A stretch of DNA of 34,076 bases from Fulvivirga sp. (GTDB taxonomy: Bacteria; Bacteroidota; Bacteroidia; Cytophagales; Cyclobacteriaceae). The first letter of the stretch is position 1; each line of letters opens with the position of its first letter. Positions 9,056 through 16,864 of this stretch are shown here, in pieces. The translations under genes were made by a program, and so were the position numbers. The stretch spans positions 1 to 34,076 of the forward strand of contig JANQLQ010000106.1 in the NCBI GenBank assembly GCA_028280565.1, in the 5' to 3' direction. The notes beneath the pieces are model-generated. The model made no database searches and was not told where the DNA came from. It saw nothing but the letters and a program-made list of their open reading frames with translations.

Positions 9056-10021
9056 TCAGAAGATATATTGGACTATGGCAGTATAAGTAGGATCCGCACT
9101 AACATTCCGGCCTAAGAGCACAAAACCAACAGACTGGTTAATGCGAAGCCGCTTGGCCTGGATGCTCAACCTGGGTACGTATTGAACAGACCAGCGCTGC
9201 TCGTCATTCGTTTGACCGTTCAATTCATCTTGGCCGAAGGAAAAATAAAACATGTCGTTCTGGACGGCAAGCCAATCATTCAGGTGAAAGTTATAAGCTC
9301 CATTGAGGGTAAGTAAGCTGCCCGACTGAAAGGGTAGAGGGTCTTCGCCCACGTCAAACACTTTATTACCGCCGAATTTAAAATCATACGAAACAGCGAA
9401 AGAATAGAAATAGGGGTAATTCACACGGCGCCACAATAGCTCAAATTCCCAAATCACTTCACCATTGCCAATAGGCAAGGTGTAGTTTGTTTCATCTACT
9501 ATGTCGGTAGGGTCTTTGCGGCCGGTAGGTAGGGTAAGAAAGGATGAGAACAGCACCGCACGCCGCGCAAAATTCTCCGGGACTAATTGATAAGAAAAAC
9601 CAAACTCCATGTCGCCCAGGCCCGACCCGCTGAGTTCCCAAGAGGTAACCGTCATCGTGTTGGACGATGGGATCTCCAAAGTAAAAGACTGGCTCACGAA
9701 CTCGCCCCGGAAAGGTATGGTGACGAGGGCCTGCAGGCGGTCAGATAGCCCATATTGAAGTGCCAAAATGTATAGCGAAGACCTGGCCCACACATTTTCC
9801 GGTAAAAATCGCTTTTCGGCATTGTCATCAAAAAACTTATCGATCGCTGAAAATGAAAAAGCTGCGCCTAACCTGAGAAATCCTTTCTTAAGTGTAGCGG
9901 GTTCCGTTATGATCGTAGTTTGTTTCAATGCCAGCGGTGTAAGCTCTTCTTGTACCTGGGCGGAGAGTGACGAGAAAGCGATCAAGCCAATGAGAAGAAT
10001 ATAGAGTCTTAAACAAGCCAT
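9056..10021 (-). CDS. Outer-membrane beta-barrel protein (first of two adjacent)
   Basis: This 321-residue exported protein begins at the ATG at 10021, which overlaps the stop codon of the gene before it (TAATG). An open frame continues further upstream but lies inside that gene and lacks an export signal. The signal peptide is MACLRLYILLIGLIAFSSLSA, followed by QVQEE. The rest alternates short amphipathic strands with polar turns (for example FLRLGAAFSFSAIDKFF, YGLSDRLQALVTIPFRG, GLGDMEFGFSYQLVP) and ends in the aromatic strand VQYIF, as transmembrane barrels do. The pattern resembles the barrel family often labelled transporter or phenol-degradation MetA-like. I give no substrate. It lies between another barrel gene and the CHAT gene. 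Confidence 0.8.
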   Translation of the reverse strand: MACLRLYILLIGLIAFSSLSAQVQEELTPLALKQTTIITEPATLKKGFLRLGAAFSFSAIDKFFDDNAEKRFLPENVWARSSLYILALQYGLSDRLQALVTIPFRGEFVSQSFTLEIPSSNTMTVTSWELSGSGLGDMEFGFSYQLVPENFARRAVLFSSFLTLPTGRKDPTDIVDETNYTLPIGNGEVIWEFELLWRRVNYPYFYSFAVSYDFKFGGNKVFDVGEDPLPFQSGSLLTLNGAYNFHLNDWLAVQNDMFYFSFGQDELNGQTNDEQRWSVQYVPRLSIQAKRLRINQSVGFVLLGRNVSADPTYTAIVQYIF

Positions 10022-11076
10022 TATTGGAACGGGAATAGATTGTAAAGAATGCGTGTAGAAAACGTAAGAGGCACTAGCCGGTTTTGCCCGGATAGGGGTA
10101 TACTTACCTGCTGGTTGATCCACAAACGTGGTGTTGCCAATACTTCGGCGCCTAAGTGTACTGTGCTTAATTGCTGGCTGGGTACCAGCACTCTGCGTCC
10201 TGTAACCCCTGACCATCCCTCACTTACTCTTTCGCTGGCATAGCCTGAAAAGAGGGTAAAAAATGAAAACACCTGGTATTCAACAACCAGTTGTAAACCC
10301 ATTTCTTCGCCTAATTGAAAAGCGTAAGGTCTATGGGTGTAGGTAATATCACCTTGATTTAACCGACCTGACCATGCGATACTCGTCCCTTCCCCAGCGT
10401 AGACCCGGTAATTAGCGTTTGCTGAAAATGCCAGCCTGTCGCCCCTGATCTTACCCTGCAACCCTAAAAGCCATGACCGAACGCCACTGCCGGTGCGTTC
10501 CCTAAAACGATATGTAATAGTTTGAAAACCAGCTTGATTTTCAATGGTGTGCCCTGGCTCACCTGGTTCATGCGCAGAGGTAGGCAGCGAGTGGCCCAGC
10601 GTAAATACAAAATCATATTGCTGGGTGTAGAAGGGCACTTTAAACCCCAAAGAAAGGTCGAGGTCACTCCAGCCCGCGCGTTCGGTGACCTGGGTGATGT
10701 TGATCGGGTCGCCTGGAGGAGCTATGATAGTGGTGCTCCGCTCACGCTGGCCTTCTTGAAGGTGACGGAGGCGCACAGACGCTTGCAAGAATTCAAAAAA
10801 ACCATAGTTTACCTCCAGTAACAGTGCATGGCCTATGTTCGTGAGTCCCTGTTCCGAAAGATCAAGGGAATTACCCCTATCGTCAAACTGGGTAGAATTG
10901 ACCATCAAATCGTACTCCATAGTCATTCTCAACTGGCCCTGGTGCACATTTAACGGCCGGTCTATCGTACGTTCATTAGCAAGGAGACTATCACCGTTTA
11001 CTTGTGTATGACCGCTGAAAGAAATGCCTGTCATTAAAATGGCCATTAAAGCTATGGTTCCCAGCCTGATCCCCAT
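10021..11076 (-). CDS. Outer-membrane beta-barrel protein (second of two adjacent)
   Basis: This 351-residue protein has an N-terminal export signal (about 1-25, MGIRLGTIALMAILMTGISFSG) and a body of alternating strands. Examples are LRMTMEYDLMVNSTQF, LLLEVNYGFFEFLQASVRLRHL, DLDLSLGFKVPF and YDFVFTLGHSLPT. It ends in an aromatic strand, TFSTRILYNLFPFQ. The start ATG shares one base with the stop of the propeller gene (TAATG), and its own stop shares one base with the next start. This points to translational coupling and a fixed ratio of products. It is similar in layout to its downstream neighbour, so the two may be old paralogues. Its function is unknown; a pore or an anchor for the lipoproteins of the operon is conceivable. 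Confidence 0.8.
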   Translation of the reverse strand: MGIRLGTIALMAILMTGISFSGHTQVNGDSLLANERTIDRPLNVHQGQLRMTMEYDLMVNSTQFDDRGNSLDLSEQGLTNIGHALLLEVNYGFFEFLQASVRLRHLQEGQRERSTTIIAPPGDPINITQVTERAGWSDLDLSLGFKVPFYTQQYDFVFTLGHSLPTSAHEPGEPGHTIENQAGFQTITYRFRERTGSGVRSWLLGLQGKIRGDRLAFSANANYRVYAGEGTSIAWSGRLNQGDITYTHRPYAFQLGEEMGLQLVVEYQVFSFFTLFSGYASERVSEGWSGVTGRRVLVPSQQLSTVHLGAEVLATPRLWINQQVSIPLSGQNRLVPLTFSTRILYNLFPFQ

Positions 11077-12038
11077 TATTTGCTTATATATTTAGCAAGT
11101 CCTGACGATGTTCCTACCCAAATATCTCCCTGCTGATCGGTGATCATGGATAAAATGATACCAGGCGGTGGCCCTTCAAACAAAGTCCGTGAGACAAGAC
11201 CATCGTATAAAATCACACCATTCTGTGCCACACCAATCCATAAACGCTCTTGCCGGTCTTGGGTGATCGCCGTGATCCAGTTTTGATCCGCGCCATTAGA
11301 AAGACTGACTTGGTCAAAATCACCACCTTCAAATTGTGTGATCTCGTCGCCATCAAATGTCCCCACCCAAAGAACTCCATTGGAGTCTTCATAAACTGAA
11401 GTGACATCGCTACCGGCGAGGCCGTCTTGGACGGTGAAGGATCGCAAACCACGGTTTCGATAGCGTTTTAGGTCTGCCTGCGACCCTACCCATACCTGTC
11501 CCCGGCTGTCTTCAAATAATGTATTAATTATGTTACATTCTAAGCAATTGTCATCGAAAAAAGATTCTAATCCGCCATGGCCTGCAAACCAGACGCCTAA
11601 GTTGGAGGTCCCGATCCAGACATTGTCATCTTCGTCTTCCAGCAAGCTGGAAACATTAGCGTCAAAGCCGGCTAGCGTAGAAATGTTAATGAACCCGTTC
11701 TCTACGAGGATACTGATACCACCAGGGGTACCAAACCAAAGATCCCCCTCGAAGTCCTGGATAATAGTTAAAACTGTGTCATTTACCAGGCCGTCCTGGC
11801 TAGTAAAGTCTTCAAACCCGCTGCCATCATATTTACTCACACCGTGTGGTGTTCCTATCCAAAGGTGGCTATCACTGTCTTCGTAGAGTGCTAAGACCGG
11901 TCCTTCACGGCCTGGAAAGTATTCCCAGATATCGAGCTCATTGGGTGCTGGTATGCTCTCATCTACCCCTGTGCAGGCCACGGCGAAAACGACCGACACG
12001 ATCATCCACGGCCTGTGGGATAGGTTAACGGTCCACAT
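11076..12038 (-). CDS. Seven-repeat beta-propeller lipoprotein (Reg_prop type)
   Basis: This 320-residue lipoprotein has lipobox AVAC with Cys22. After it come exactly seven copies of the two-component-regulator-propeller motif, each of the form (E/Q)D..G.(L/I/V)W(I/F/V)G(T/S/V). Examples are EDSDSHLWIGT, QDFEGDLWFGT, EDEDDNVWIGT and EDSRGQVWVGS; the last is TDQQGDIWVGT. Seven repeats give a closed seven-bladed propeller. In Bacteroidota this repeat normally forms the sensor part of hybrid kinases that bind sugars. Here it stands alone with no kinase, so it is probably a surface or periplasmic binding protein. It overlaps the preceding gene by 14 bases and the next by one base. Confidence 0.88.
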   Translation of the reverse strand: MWTVNLSHRPWMIVSVVFAVACTGVDESIPAPNELDIWEYFPGREGPVLALYEDSDSHLWIGTPHGVSKYDGSGFEDFTSQDGLVNDTVLTIIQDFEGDLWFGTPGGISILVENGFINISTLAGFDANVSSLLEDEDDNVWIGTSNLGVWFAGHGGLESFFDDNCLECNIINTLFEDSRGQVWVGSQADLKRYRNRGLRSFTVQDGLAGSDVTSVYEDSNGVLWVGTFDGDEITQFEGGDFDQVSLSNGADQNWITAITQDRQERLWIGVAQNGVILYDGLVSRTLFEGPPPGIILSMITDQQGDIWVGTSSGLAKYISK

Positions 12039-12675
12039 AACTGCGGGTCTGCTCTTTCAGCAGGGCCATCTCTCGGAGGGCCAAGGTCTTATCCACCATC
12101 TCCAGCTCCGCCATAACCTTAAAACCTTTCGAAAGCACGGTGCATCGAACGTAGTAGGTTTCGCCCGCTTGCACATCCAACGTATAAACTTCGGGGTTCA
12201 AGGAATAAACCCCCGCGACGAAAAAGCGCTCACCCAGGTGCTCATAATCCGTTTGGTACCAACTACCGTTCTTTAATTTGATCACCACTTCATCGGGCAC
12301 AGAAGTTCCCACTATGATCTTGGCACTGCCGCTGGATATTTTCCTTGGACGATAGAAATAGAACTTAGCCGACCCGGCGCTTGACCCAGTAACTGGACGC
12401 TCACTCCCGGCAGTACTTTCGGTATTGAATACGTCTTTCGTGCCGTTTGCATATTTGATCATGAAAATGCCACTTTTCTTCATGGTGTAGAGTGGACCGT
12501 CCAAGTTGTCCATTCTCCAATATTTTATCTCGGTGGAAGAAATTTCATCAACCTTCGCTTCTATCTCATCCCCATTTTTCATGAGGATGATATCTTGGGC
12601 TCCCAAGAGGTTTACTGTGCACAGCACCAGCAATAGGGGAAAAAATACTTTCATCATATTCTTTGTAAAGACCAT
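12025..12675 (-). CDS. Exported protein with DUF2846-like C-terminal domain
   Basis: I start this 216-residue protein at the ATG at 12675, which overlaps the previous stop (TAATG) like the other junctions of this operon. ATGs at 12657 and 12654 would give a shorter, equally good signal peptide. The hydrophobic stretch FFPLLLVLCTVNLLGAQ is the export signal. The first mature domain (about 27-80, ILMKNGDEIEAKVDEI..TKDVF) is clearly homologous to the N-terminal domain of the preceding gene. The second half (FYFYRPRKISSGSAKIIV, then LKNGSWYQTDYE, TYYVRCTV and AELEMVD) resembles DUF2846, a domain of exported bacterial proteins with unknown role. It could bind a ligand or pack against the barrel proteins. 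No function can be named. Confidence 0.8.
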   Translation of the reverse strand: MVFTKNMMKVFFPLLLVLCTVNLLGAQDIILMKNGDEIEAKVDEISSTEIKYWRMDNLDGPLYTMKKSGIFMIKYANGTKDVFNTESTAGSERPVTGSSAGSAKFYFYRPRKISSGSAKIIVGTSVPDEVVIKLKNGSWYQTDYEHLGERFFVAGVYSLNPEVYTLDVQAGETYYVRCTVLSKGFKVMAELEMVDKTLALREMALLKEQTRSYVDR

Positions 12676-13517
12676 TAATATTCCCAACCGAAGGACAGTT
12701 CTACCATGGCAAAAAAGGTGGTCTGCCGGTTATCCTCTACATTCCCGTTCCTGAAGGTTTCCTCGGCCGTTAAGTCCGGGGCTAACCCGGCGAACAAGCC
12801 CACGTTGAGGTACGAATTTCTGGAAGACCTCCAGCGATAACCTACGTTGGAGAGTACGGCCAGCGTCAATCCTACTTCTTCGGATTCACTTAACTCTCCT
12901 TCATCGTAGGTGGCCGTACCCCATTGCAGGTCCAATATGCCACCATAGTACCATGTATTGCCAGTGGTTTCAGCAAAGGATTTGATCCCGAGTCCCAAGG
13001 CTGCTGTCGAAGGTGATAAGGTGCCGTCAAACCCGGTCCACGCCAAGTGCGTCAGCACCCCGGCATAGGCATACCTAAAATGAGGTGCGATGTAACTTCG
13101 CTCCCCGATCTTAGCTTCGTATTGGAAAATAGGACCAAACTGAATCAGCCCCAGGGCATTGATGTTAAAGGTACTTTTCGGAAGTGTATTGTTGTTTTGC
13201 CGGGCAGGGGAAGTGCGTTGCATGTTCGTGGTGCCCGGTCCTGTCGTTGAAGTTTTATTTGCTTCACTTTCATTTATTCCAAACACATCTTTTGCGCCAT
13301 TTTCGTAGCGGATCATGAACACCTTGCTTTTTTCTAGGGTATAAGTTGGCCCTTGTAGGTTTTCATATTTTTTGTATTTGACTATGTCGGTGCCCACTTC
13401 AGTTACTTTAACGTTCAGTTCATCGCCATTCTTCATTACCAGGATATCCTGCGCCCATAACTTCCCGGCAAACAACGCCACCATGATCATAAATAAGGTT
13501 ACAATTGATTTTTTCAT
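12675..13517 (-). CDS. Outer-membrane beta-barrel protein with KNGDE-type N-terminal domain
   Basis: This 280-residue protein has a signal peptide (MKKSIVTLFMIMVALFAGKLWA). A small N-terminal domain (about 23-80, ILVMKNGDELNVKVTEV..AKDVF) is shared with the next gene. A Ser/Thr/Asn-rich linker (about 85-115) leads into a beta-barrel that ends in VELSFGWEY, with strands such as LGLIQFGPIFQYEAKIG and YLNVGLFAGLAP. The shared domain also appears in other Bacteroidota surface proteins as a short strand-rich module, but I cannot attach a role to it. It is the second gene of the operon, 60 bases behind the small lipoprotein gene, and couples to the next gene by a TAATG overlap. Confidence 0.83.
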   Translation of the reverse strand: MKKSIVTLFMIMVALFAGKLWAQDILVMKNGDELNVKVTEVGTDIVKYKKYENLQGPTYTLEKSKVFMIRYENGAKDVFGINESEANKTSTTGPGTTNMQRTSPARQNNNTLPKSTFNINALGLIQFGPIFQYEAKIGERSYIAPHFRYAYAGVLTHLAWTGFDGTLSPSTAALGLGIKSFAETTGNTWYYGGILDLQWGTATYDEGELSESEEVGLTLAVLSNVGYRWRSSRNSYLNVGLFAGLAPDLTAEETFRNGNVEDNRQTTFFAMVELSFGWEY

Positions 13518-13577
13518 ACTTTTAGGTTTAAATGATTTTAAGCTAAACTTGCCTGGGTTGTTCGATCTTGGATGACC

Positions 13578-13997
13578 TTACTCGACTTTTTCATATTCCC
13601 ATTCATCACCCAATTCATCCTCTACTACTAGCCGGCTCGAAGAAATGAGCTCGATCTCCATTTTCATGGTCTCTAGATCCGGGGAGGTTAGCTCCAAGAC
13701 CCGGTCATCCAACCTCCAGGCGCCTTCGTCCATTAGGTTAGTACCATCATCAAAGAAAAATTCCATGGTAAGATTGCCGTTGCGCTCGATCTCAAGGGTC
13801 TGCCTAAAACCCAACGCCGAGGGAGTGTCACCCTCGACGTTGTCCAGGTACCCAGTGCCTATTAATAGGTCAATGGTTGCCTGCTCTTGCAAGGATATAC
13901 TTTCATCGTCATTGCTACAGGCATACAACAGGTATGAAAGGACCACTAATGTTATCATGTGAAAAGCACCAGTATAGACTCTTTTCGACTTTTTCAT
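13578..13997 (-). CDS. Small lipoprotein, first gene of the CHAT operon
   Basis: I choose the ATG at 13997, which gives MKKSKR and then a hydrophobic stretch and lipobox LYAC (Cys27) followed by SNDDES. An in-frame ATG 17 codons upstream would place an arginine-rich tail before the signal and is unlikely. The mature part (about 110 residues) is acidic and strand-rich (LEIERNGNLTMEFFFDDG, WRLDDRVLELTS, RLVVEDELGDEWEYEKVE). That pattern fits the small lipocalin-like lipoproteins common in Bacteroidota, although I cannot assign a family. The sequence after the lipid cysteine (SNDDE) resembles the acidic surface-export signal known from Bacteroidota lipoproteins, so it may be surface exposed. It is preceded by the paired repeats at 14052-14194. 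Confidence 0.75.
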   Translation of the reverse strand: MKKSKRVYTGAFHMITLVVLSYLLYACSNDDESISLQEQATIDLLIGTGYLDNVEGDTPSALGFRQTLEIERNGNLTMEFFFDDGTNLMDEGAWRLDDRVLELTSPDLETMKMEIELISSSRLVVEDELGDEWEYEKVE

Positions 13998-14051
13998 TCT
14001 ACCTTTTAATTCTTTAAACCTCGCCCTCCAAGGTAGTCCCGGATCCAAAAA

Positions 14052-14194
14052 GGGTTTAACAGGAATGTGCCAAGATTTAACACTGGTGTTCCGGGATAGA
14101 GAGAATACATCGTAAAGGAGGGCGTCAACCCAGGCAGACGAACATAAATCGATTACACATAATTGTTAAACCTTGCAACATTCCTGTCAAACAC
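14052..14194. promoter_or_regulatory. Paired heptamer repeats in inverted arrangement (operator or small inverted-repeat element)
   Basis: Two 31-bp arms, 14052-14082 and 14164-14194, are inverted repeats with 26 of 31 bases matching. Each arm contains two copies of TTTAACA or a near copy, exactly 21 bp apart (14055 and 14076; reverse complements at 14064+100 and 14085+100, that is 14164 and 14185, the latter TGTCAAA). Two-turn spacing of direct repeats is the geometry of dimeric regulators such as LytTR proteins. The region lies between the divergent CHAT operon and the FN3 lipoprotein gene. A TACTTTTG at 14211-14218 fits the -7 element TAnnTTTG for the plus-strand gene, without a clear -33. 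The rest of 13998-14379 shows no gene. Confidence 0.5.
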
Positions 14195-14379
14195 AAGGCT
14201 TGATCCATTTTACTTTTGAAGCTTGTAGACCTTAAAATTTTAATGCTAAGGAACGATACCAGCAGGTAGGTGAAAGCAATCATTCGTACCTGGCTGGGAA
14301 CGATCTCAAGTGATAAACCGGGCGGTCTATAGTGGAAGGCTTATGAAACTAATCAATGCAATGTAAACCGAAACATTAG

Positions 14380-16476
14380 ATGAACCCAAGATCACATTTA
14401 CTTTTTATAGTTGCTTTTCTTATGTATGCCTGTTCCAACGATGACGATAATGGTGAAATACCCCAGGCCCCTACACCACCGTCTGACCTGGTCGCAACCG
14501 ATGTCACCCATAAGTCTTTAACGCTACGTTGGAGCGACAACGATGAGAACGAAGAAGGTTTTGCGATAGAGCGTAAAAAAGGGGCCGATCCAGTTTTCAT
14601 CGAAATAGCAAGACTAGAAGCAGATGTAGAGCAATATGCGGATGAAGATCTTGCTGCCGAAAGCAACTACCAATACCGGGTGTATGCCTATAATGAGGCC
14701 GGGGAATCCGAATATTCAGAGGTGCTGGACGTAGAAACTTTACCGGCCTCCTTGGAGGATCTATTCGCCCCGTCAGGGCTTACCGCTCAAGCCGAATCAG
14801 ACAGTGAAATACAATTGGCCTGGGAGGACAACTCCGACAACGAGACGGGTTTTGAGCTCGAAGTCGCCATTGGGGACCTTGAACCAGCCCGTTTTGAATT
14901 GGTCATGGAAGTCCCGGCTGACACCACCACCCTAAGACATACTGGGCTCTCGGCGAACACAAATTACTCGTATCGTATCCGGGCGGTCAATGACGAGGGG
15001 TTTTCAGATTACTCGGCACTGGCGAGTACCTCGACGAATAATAGCGCCTCCGCACCTGTAGCACCTTCTGGCCTGGTTGCACAGCCGCTCAATGACCAAG
15101 AGATCCGTTTGACCTGGCGCGATAACTCCAATGACGAGACTGGCTTTGAATTAGAAGCTGCGCCCAGCGGGGTTGGAACCCCGGATTTCGAGCTTATTGC
15201 CACCTTAGGGGAGAACGAAACTACTTTCACTCATTCCGGGCTATCGCCGCTTACAGGATACGTGTACCGTGCCAGGGCAATCAATGACGATGGGTTTTCA
15301 GCCTACACTGACCTCGCACGCGCCACGACAAATGCCGCTCCTGTAGTACCTGTGGCCCCCTCGGGATTAACGGCTGAGGCGCTGTCCATCGCCCAGGTAA
15401 AGCTTGCCTGGGTCGATAATGCTGGCAATGAAAGTGGTTTTAGAGTAGAAGCCTATGCAGACGATGGCGGCGGACCTAATTTCACCGTCATTGCAGAACT
15501 AGGGCCTAATATTAACACTTTTGATCATACAGGCCTGTCACCCGGGGTAGAGTATGTTTACAGGGTAAAGGCCTATAACGACATAGGAGAGTCTGAACCT
15601 TCCAACACTGCCAGCGCCACCACTCCATCAGCGCCAAGGGCCCCATTAAACTTAAGTGCTACCGCCACATCACCTTCATCCGTCTCCCTTACTTGGACGG
15701 ACAATGCCTCGAACGAAGACGGTTTTTACATCGAGCGTCGCCTGGGCAGGAGCAATTTTCGACGCATCGCTACAGTCAATGCCAATGTCCGTTCTTATTC
15801 AGACCCGGATGTGGCTACGGGCTCTACCTACATCTATCGTGTCCAGGCTTTTAATGCCATTGGCAATTCGCCTTACTCCAATGAAGCTCCTGTTACTTTA
15901 TTACCCACCGAGATCACTTCTTTTGCTACAGAAGATAATGTATTGATATTTAATTCTGCTGTTAGTTCCTCGGCGAATACAGTCTACAATTCCAGTTCGA
16001 ATGAGTGTGGATGTAACTTTAGCGTGCTCCCTTTCAACACTGAGTTCGTTTGCGGATTTGTTGCATTAAAGTTCGGACAGTTGCAATCGCAAATTTCCGG
16101 CAGGACTGTACGAAGAGCCGTATTACGCCTACACGTACGAAGCCTTCCGGCTAATTTGACTACTTATGCCGTCAATGCTTTTTCCGGGAATTGGTCAACG
16201 AATACCATTACCTACAATAATGCCCCTGGATATTGGCTCCAGCGGCAAGTTAATATTACTTCACCAAGTACTTCCGTTATTCCATACGAAATAGACATCA
16301 CCGCGATCGTGCGCAACTGGGCGAACGGGACATGGTCAAATTATGGTGTAATCCTCAGGGAAATAGTGCCGGCGACACTGCCCCCTGTAAGCTTATTAAA
16401 CGTTTCCGGTTTTGATAGTATCGAGGTGAATGCCGGCAGTGACAGGATACCGCAAATTATCGTTGAGTTTGATTGA
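14380..16476 (+). CDS. Lipoprotein with five FN3 domains and a DNRLRE-type domain
   Basis: This 698-residue surface or periplasmic lipoprotein has lipobox MYAC (Cys18) followed by the acidic SNDDDN. Five fibronectin type III domains follow, at about 33-121, 131-222, 230-320, 326-417 and 421-507. Each shows the L.W.DN..NE.GF and Y.YRV.A.N..G.S.YS patterns. The last part (about 515-698) fits the DNRLRE/CBM96-like beta-sandwich seen in carbohydrate-binding proteins (VRRAVLRLHV, the W of NWSTNTITYNNAP, ITAIVRNWANGTWSNYGVILRE). The middle domains are near repeats of one another, which suggests recent internal duplication. It probably binds a polysaccharide or a surface partner, but no catalytic domain is seen. 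It is transcribed alone and away from the CHAT operon across a shared control region. Confidence 0.87.
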   Translation: MNPRSHLLFIVAFLMYACSNDDDNGEIPQAPTPPSDLVATDVTHKSLTLRWSDNDENEEGFAIERKKGADPVFIEIARLEADVEQYADEDLAAESNYQYRVYAYNEAGESEYSEVLDVETLPASLEDLFAPSGLTAQAESDSEIQLAWEDNSDNETGFELEVAIGDLEPARFELVMEVPADTTTLRHTGLSANTNYSYRIRAVNDEGFSDYSALASTSTNNSASAPVAPSGLVAQPLNDQEIRLTWRDNSNDETGFELEAAPSGVGTPDFELIATLGENETTFTHSGLSPLTGYVYRARAINDDGFSAYTDLARATTNAAPVVPVAPSGLTAEALSIAQVKLAWVDNAGNESGFRVEAYADDGGGPNFTVIAELGPNINTFDHTGLSPGVEYVYRVKAYNDIGESEPSNTASATTPSAPRAPLNLSATATSPSSVSLTWTDNASNEDGFYIERRLGRSNFRRIATVNANVRSYSDPDVATGSTYIYRVQAFNAIGNSPYSNEAPVTLLPTEITSFATEDNVLIFNSAVSSSANTVYNSSSNECGCNFSVLPFNTEFVCGFVALKFGQLQSQISGRTVRRAVLRLHVRSLPANLTTYAVNAFSGNWSTNTITYNNAPGYWLQRQVNITSPSTSVIPYEIDITAIVRNWANGTWSNYGVILREIVPATLPPVSLLNVSGFDSIEVNAGSDRIPQIIVEFD

Positions 16477-16575
16477 TCATTGCATATACGAACAAAATCA
16501 GCAGCTATGTAGCTGCATAAAAGGATCAAACAAATAGCTCTATAATCTCATCGAAGTCAAGTACTACTCCCCATT

Positions 16576-16618
16576 AAAGTAATAAGACATCCTTAGATGA
16601 AGGATGTCTTATTACTTT
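16576..16618. terminator. Strong hairpin, probable terminator after the FN3 lipoprotein gene
   Basis: A perfect 19-bp stem (16576-16594 with 16600-16618, arms aaagtaataagacatcctt and its complement) encloses the five-base loop agatg. The arm ends are A/T rich, so it could act in either direction, but a separate U-tract is missing. It lies 100 bases behind the FN3 gene. A smaller hairpin, gcagcta/tagctgc, is at 16501-16516. In the remainder of 16477-16864 I see no gene and no convincing promoter. Confidence 0.55.
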
Positions 16619-16864
16619 GAGCTTCTGAAATTTTCAATGCCCATTCAGATTTTTCATTCGGTTTTTCAATTTACCTTATGCTGGCCATAGCACATACATT
16701 GCTCTTTTTTTGTATTTTCGATATTCGCAAATAATTGGAAATATGGGATTTAGTACGGTTTTAGGCAGGCTATGAATACTTAATCTCTATGTCACTTATT
16801 TTAAATTTATTAATGGCCATAGTTTGGTTGACGGTATGGTGCTAACCTCTAACTGTTATTGGGA

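Noticed and set aside
10022-10216. Upstream extension of the first barrel gene by 65 codons
   Set aside because: It lies inside the preceding gene, has no signal peptide at its start, and the ATG at 10021 gives a clean signal with the TAATG overlap used elsewhere in this operon.
14056-14076. Second sigma-54 promoter before the CHAT operon
   Set aside because: On the minus strand TTGGCAC is present, but the required TTGC 12 bases later is absent (TGTTA instead). The sequence is explained by the paired heptamers.
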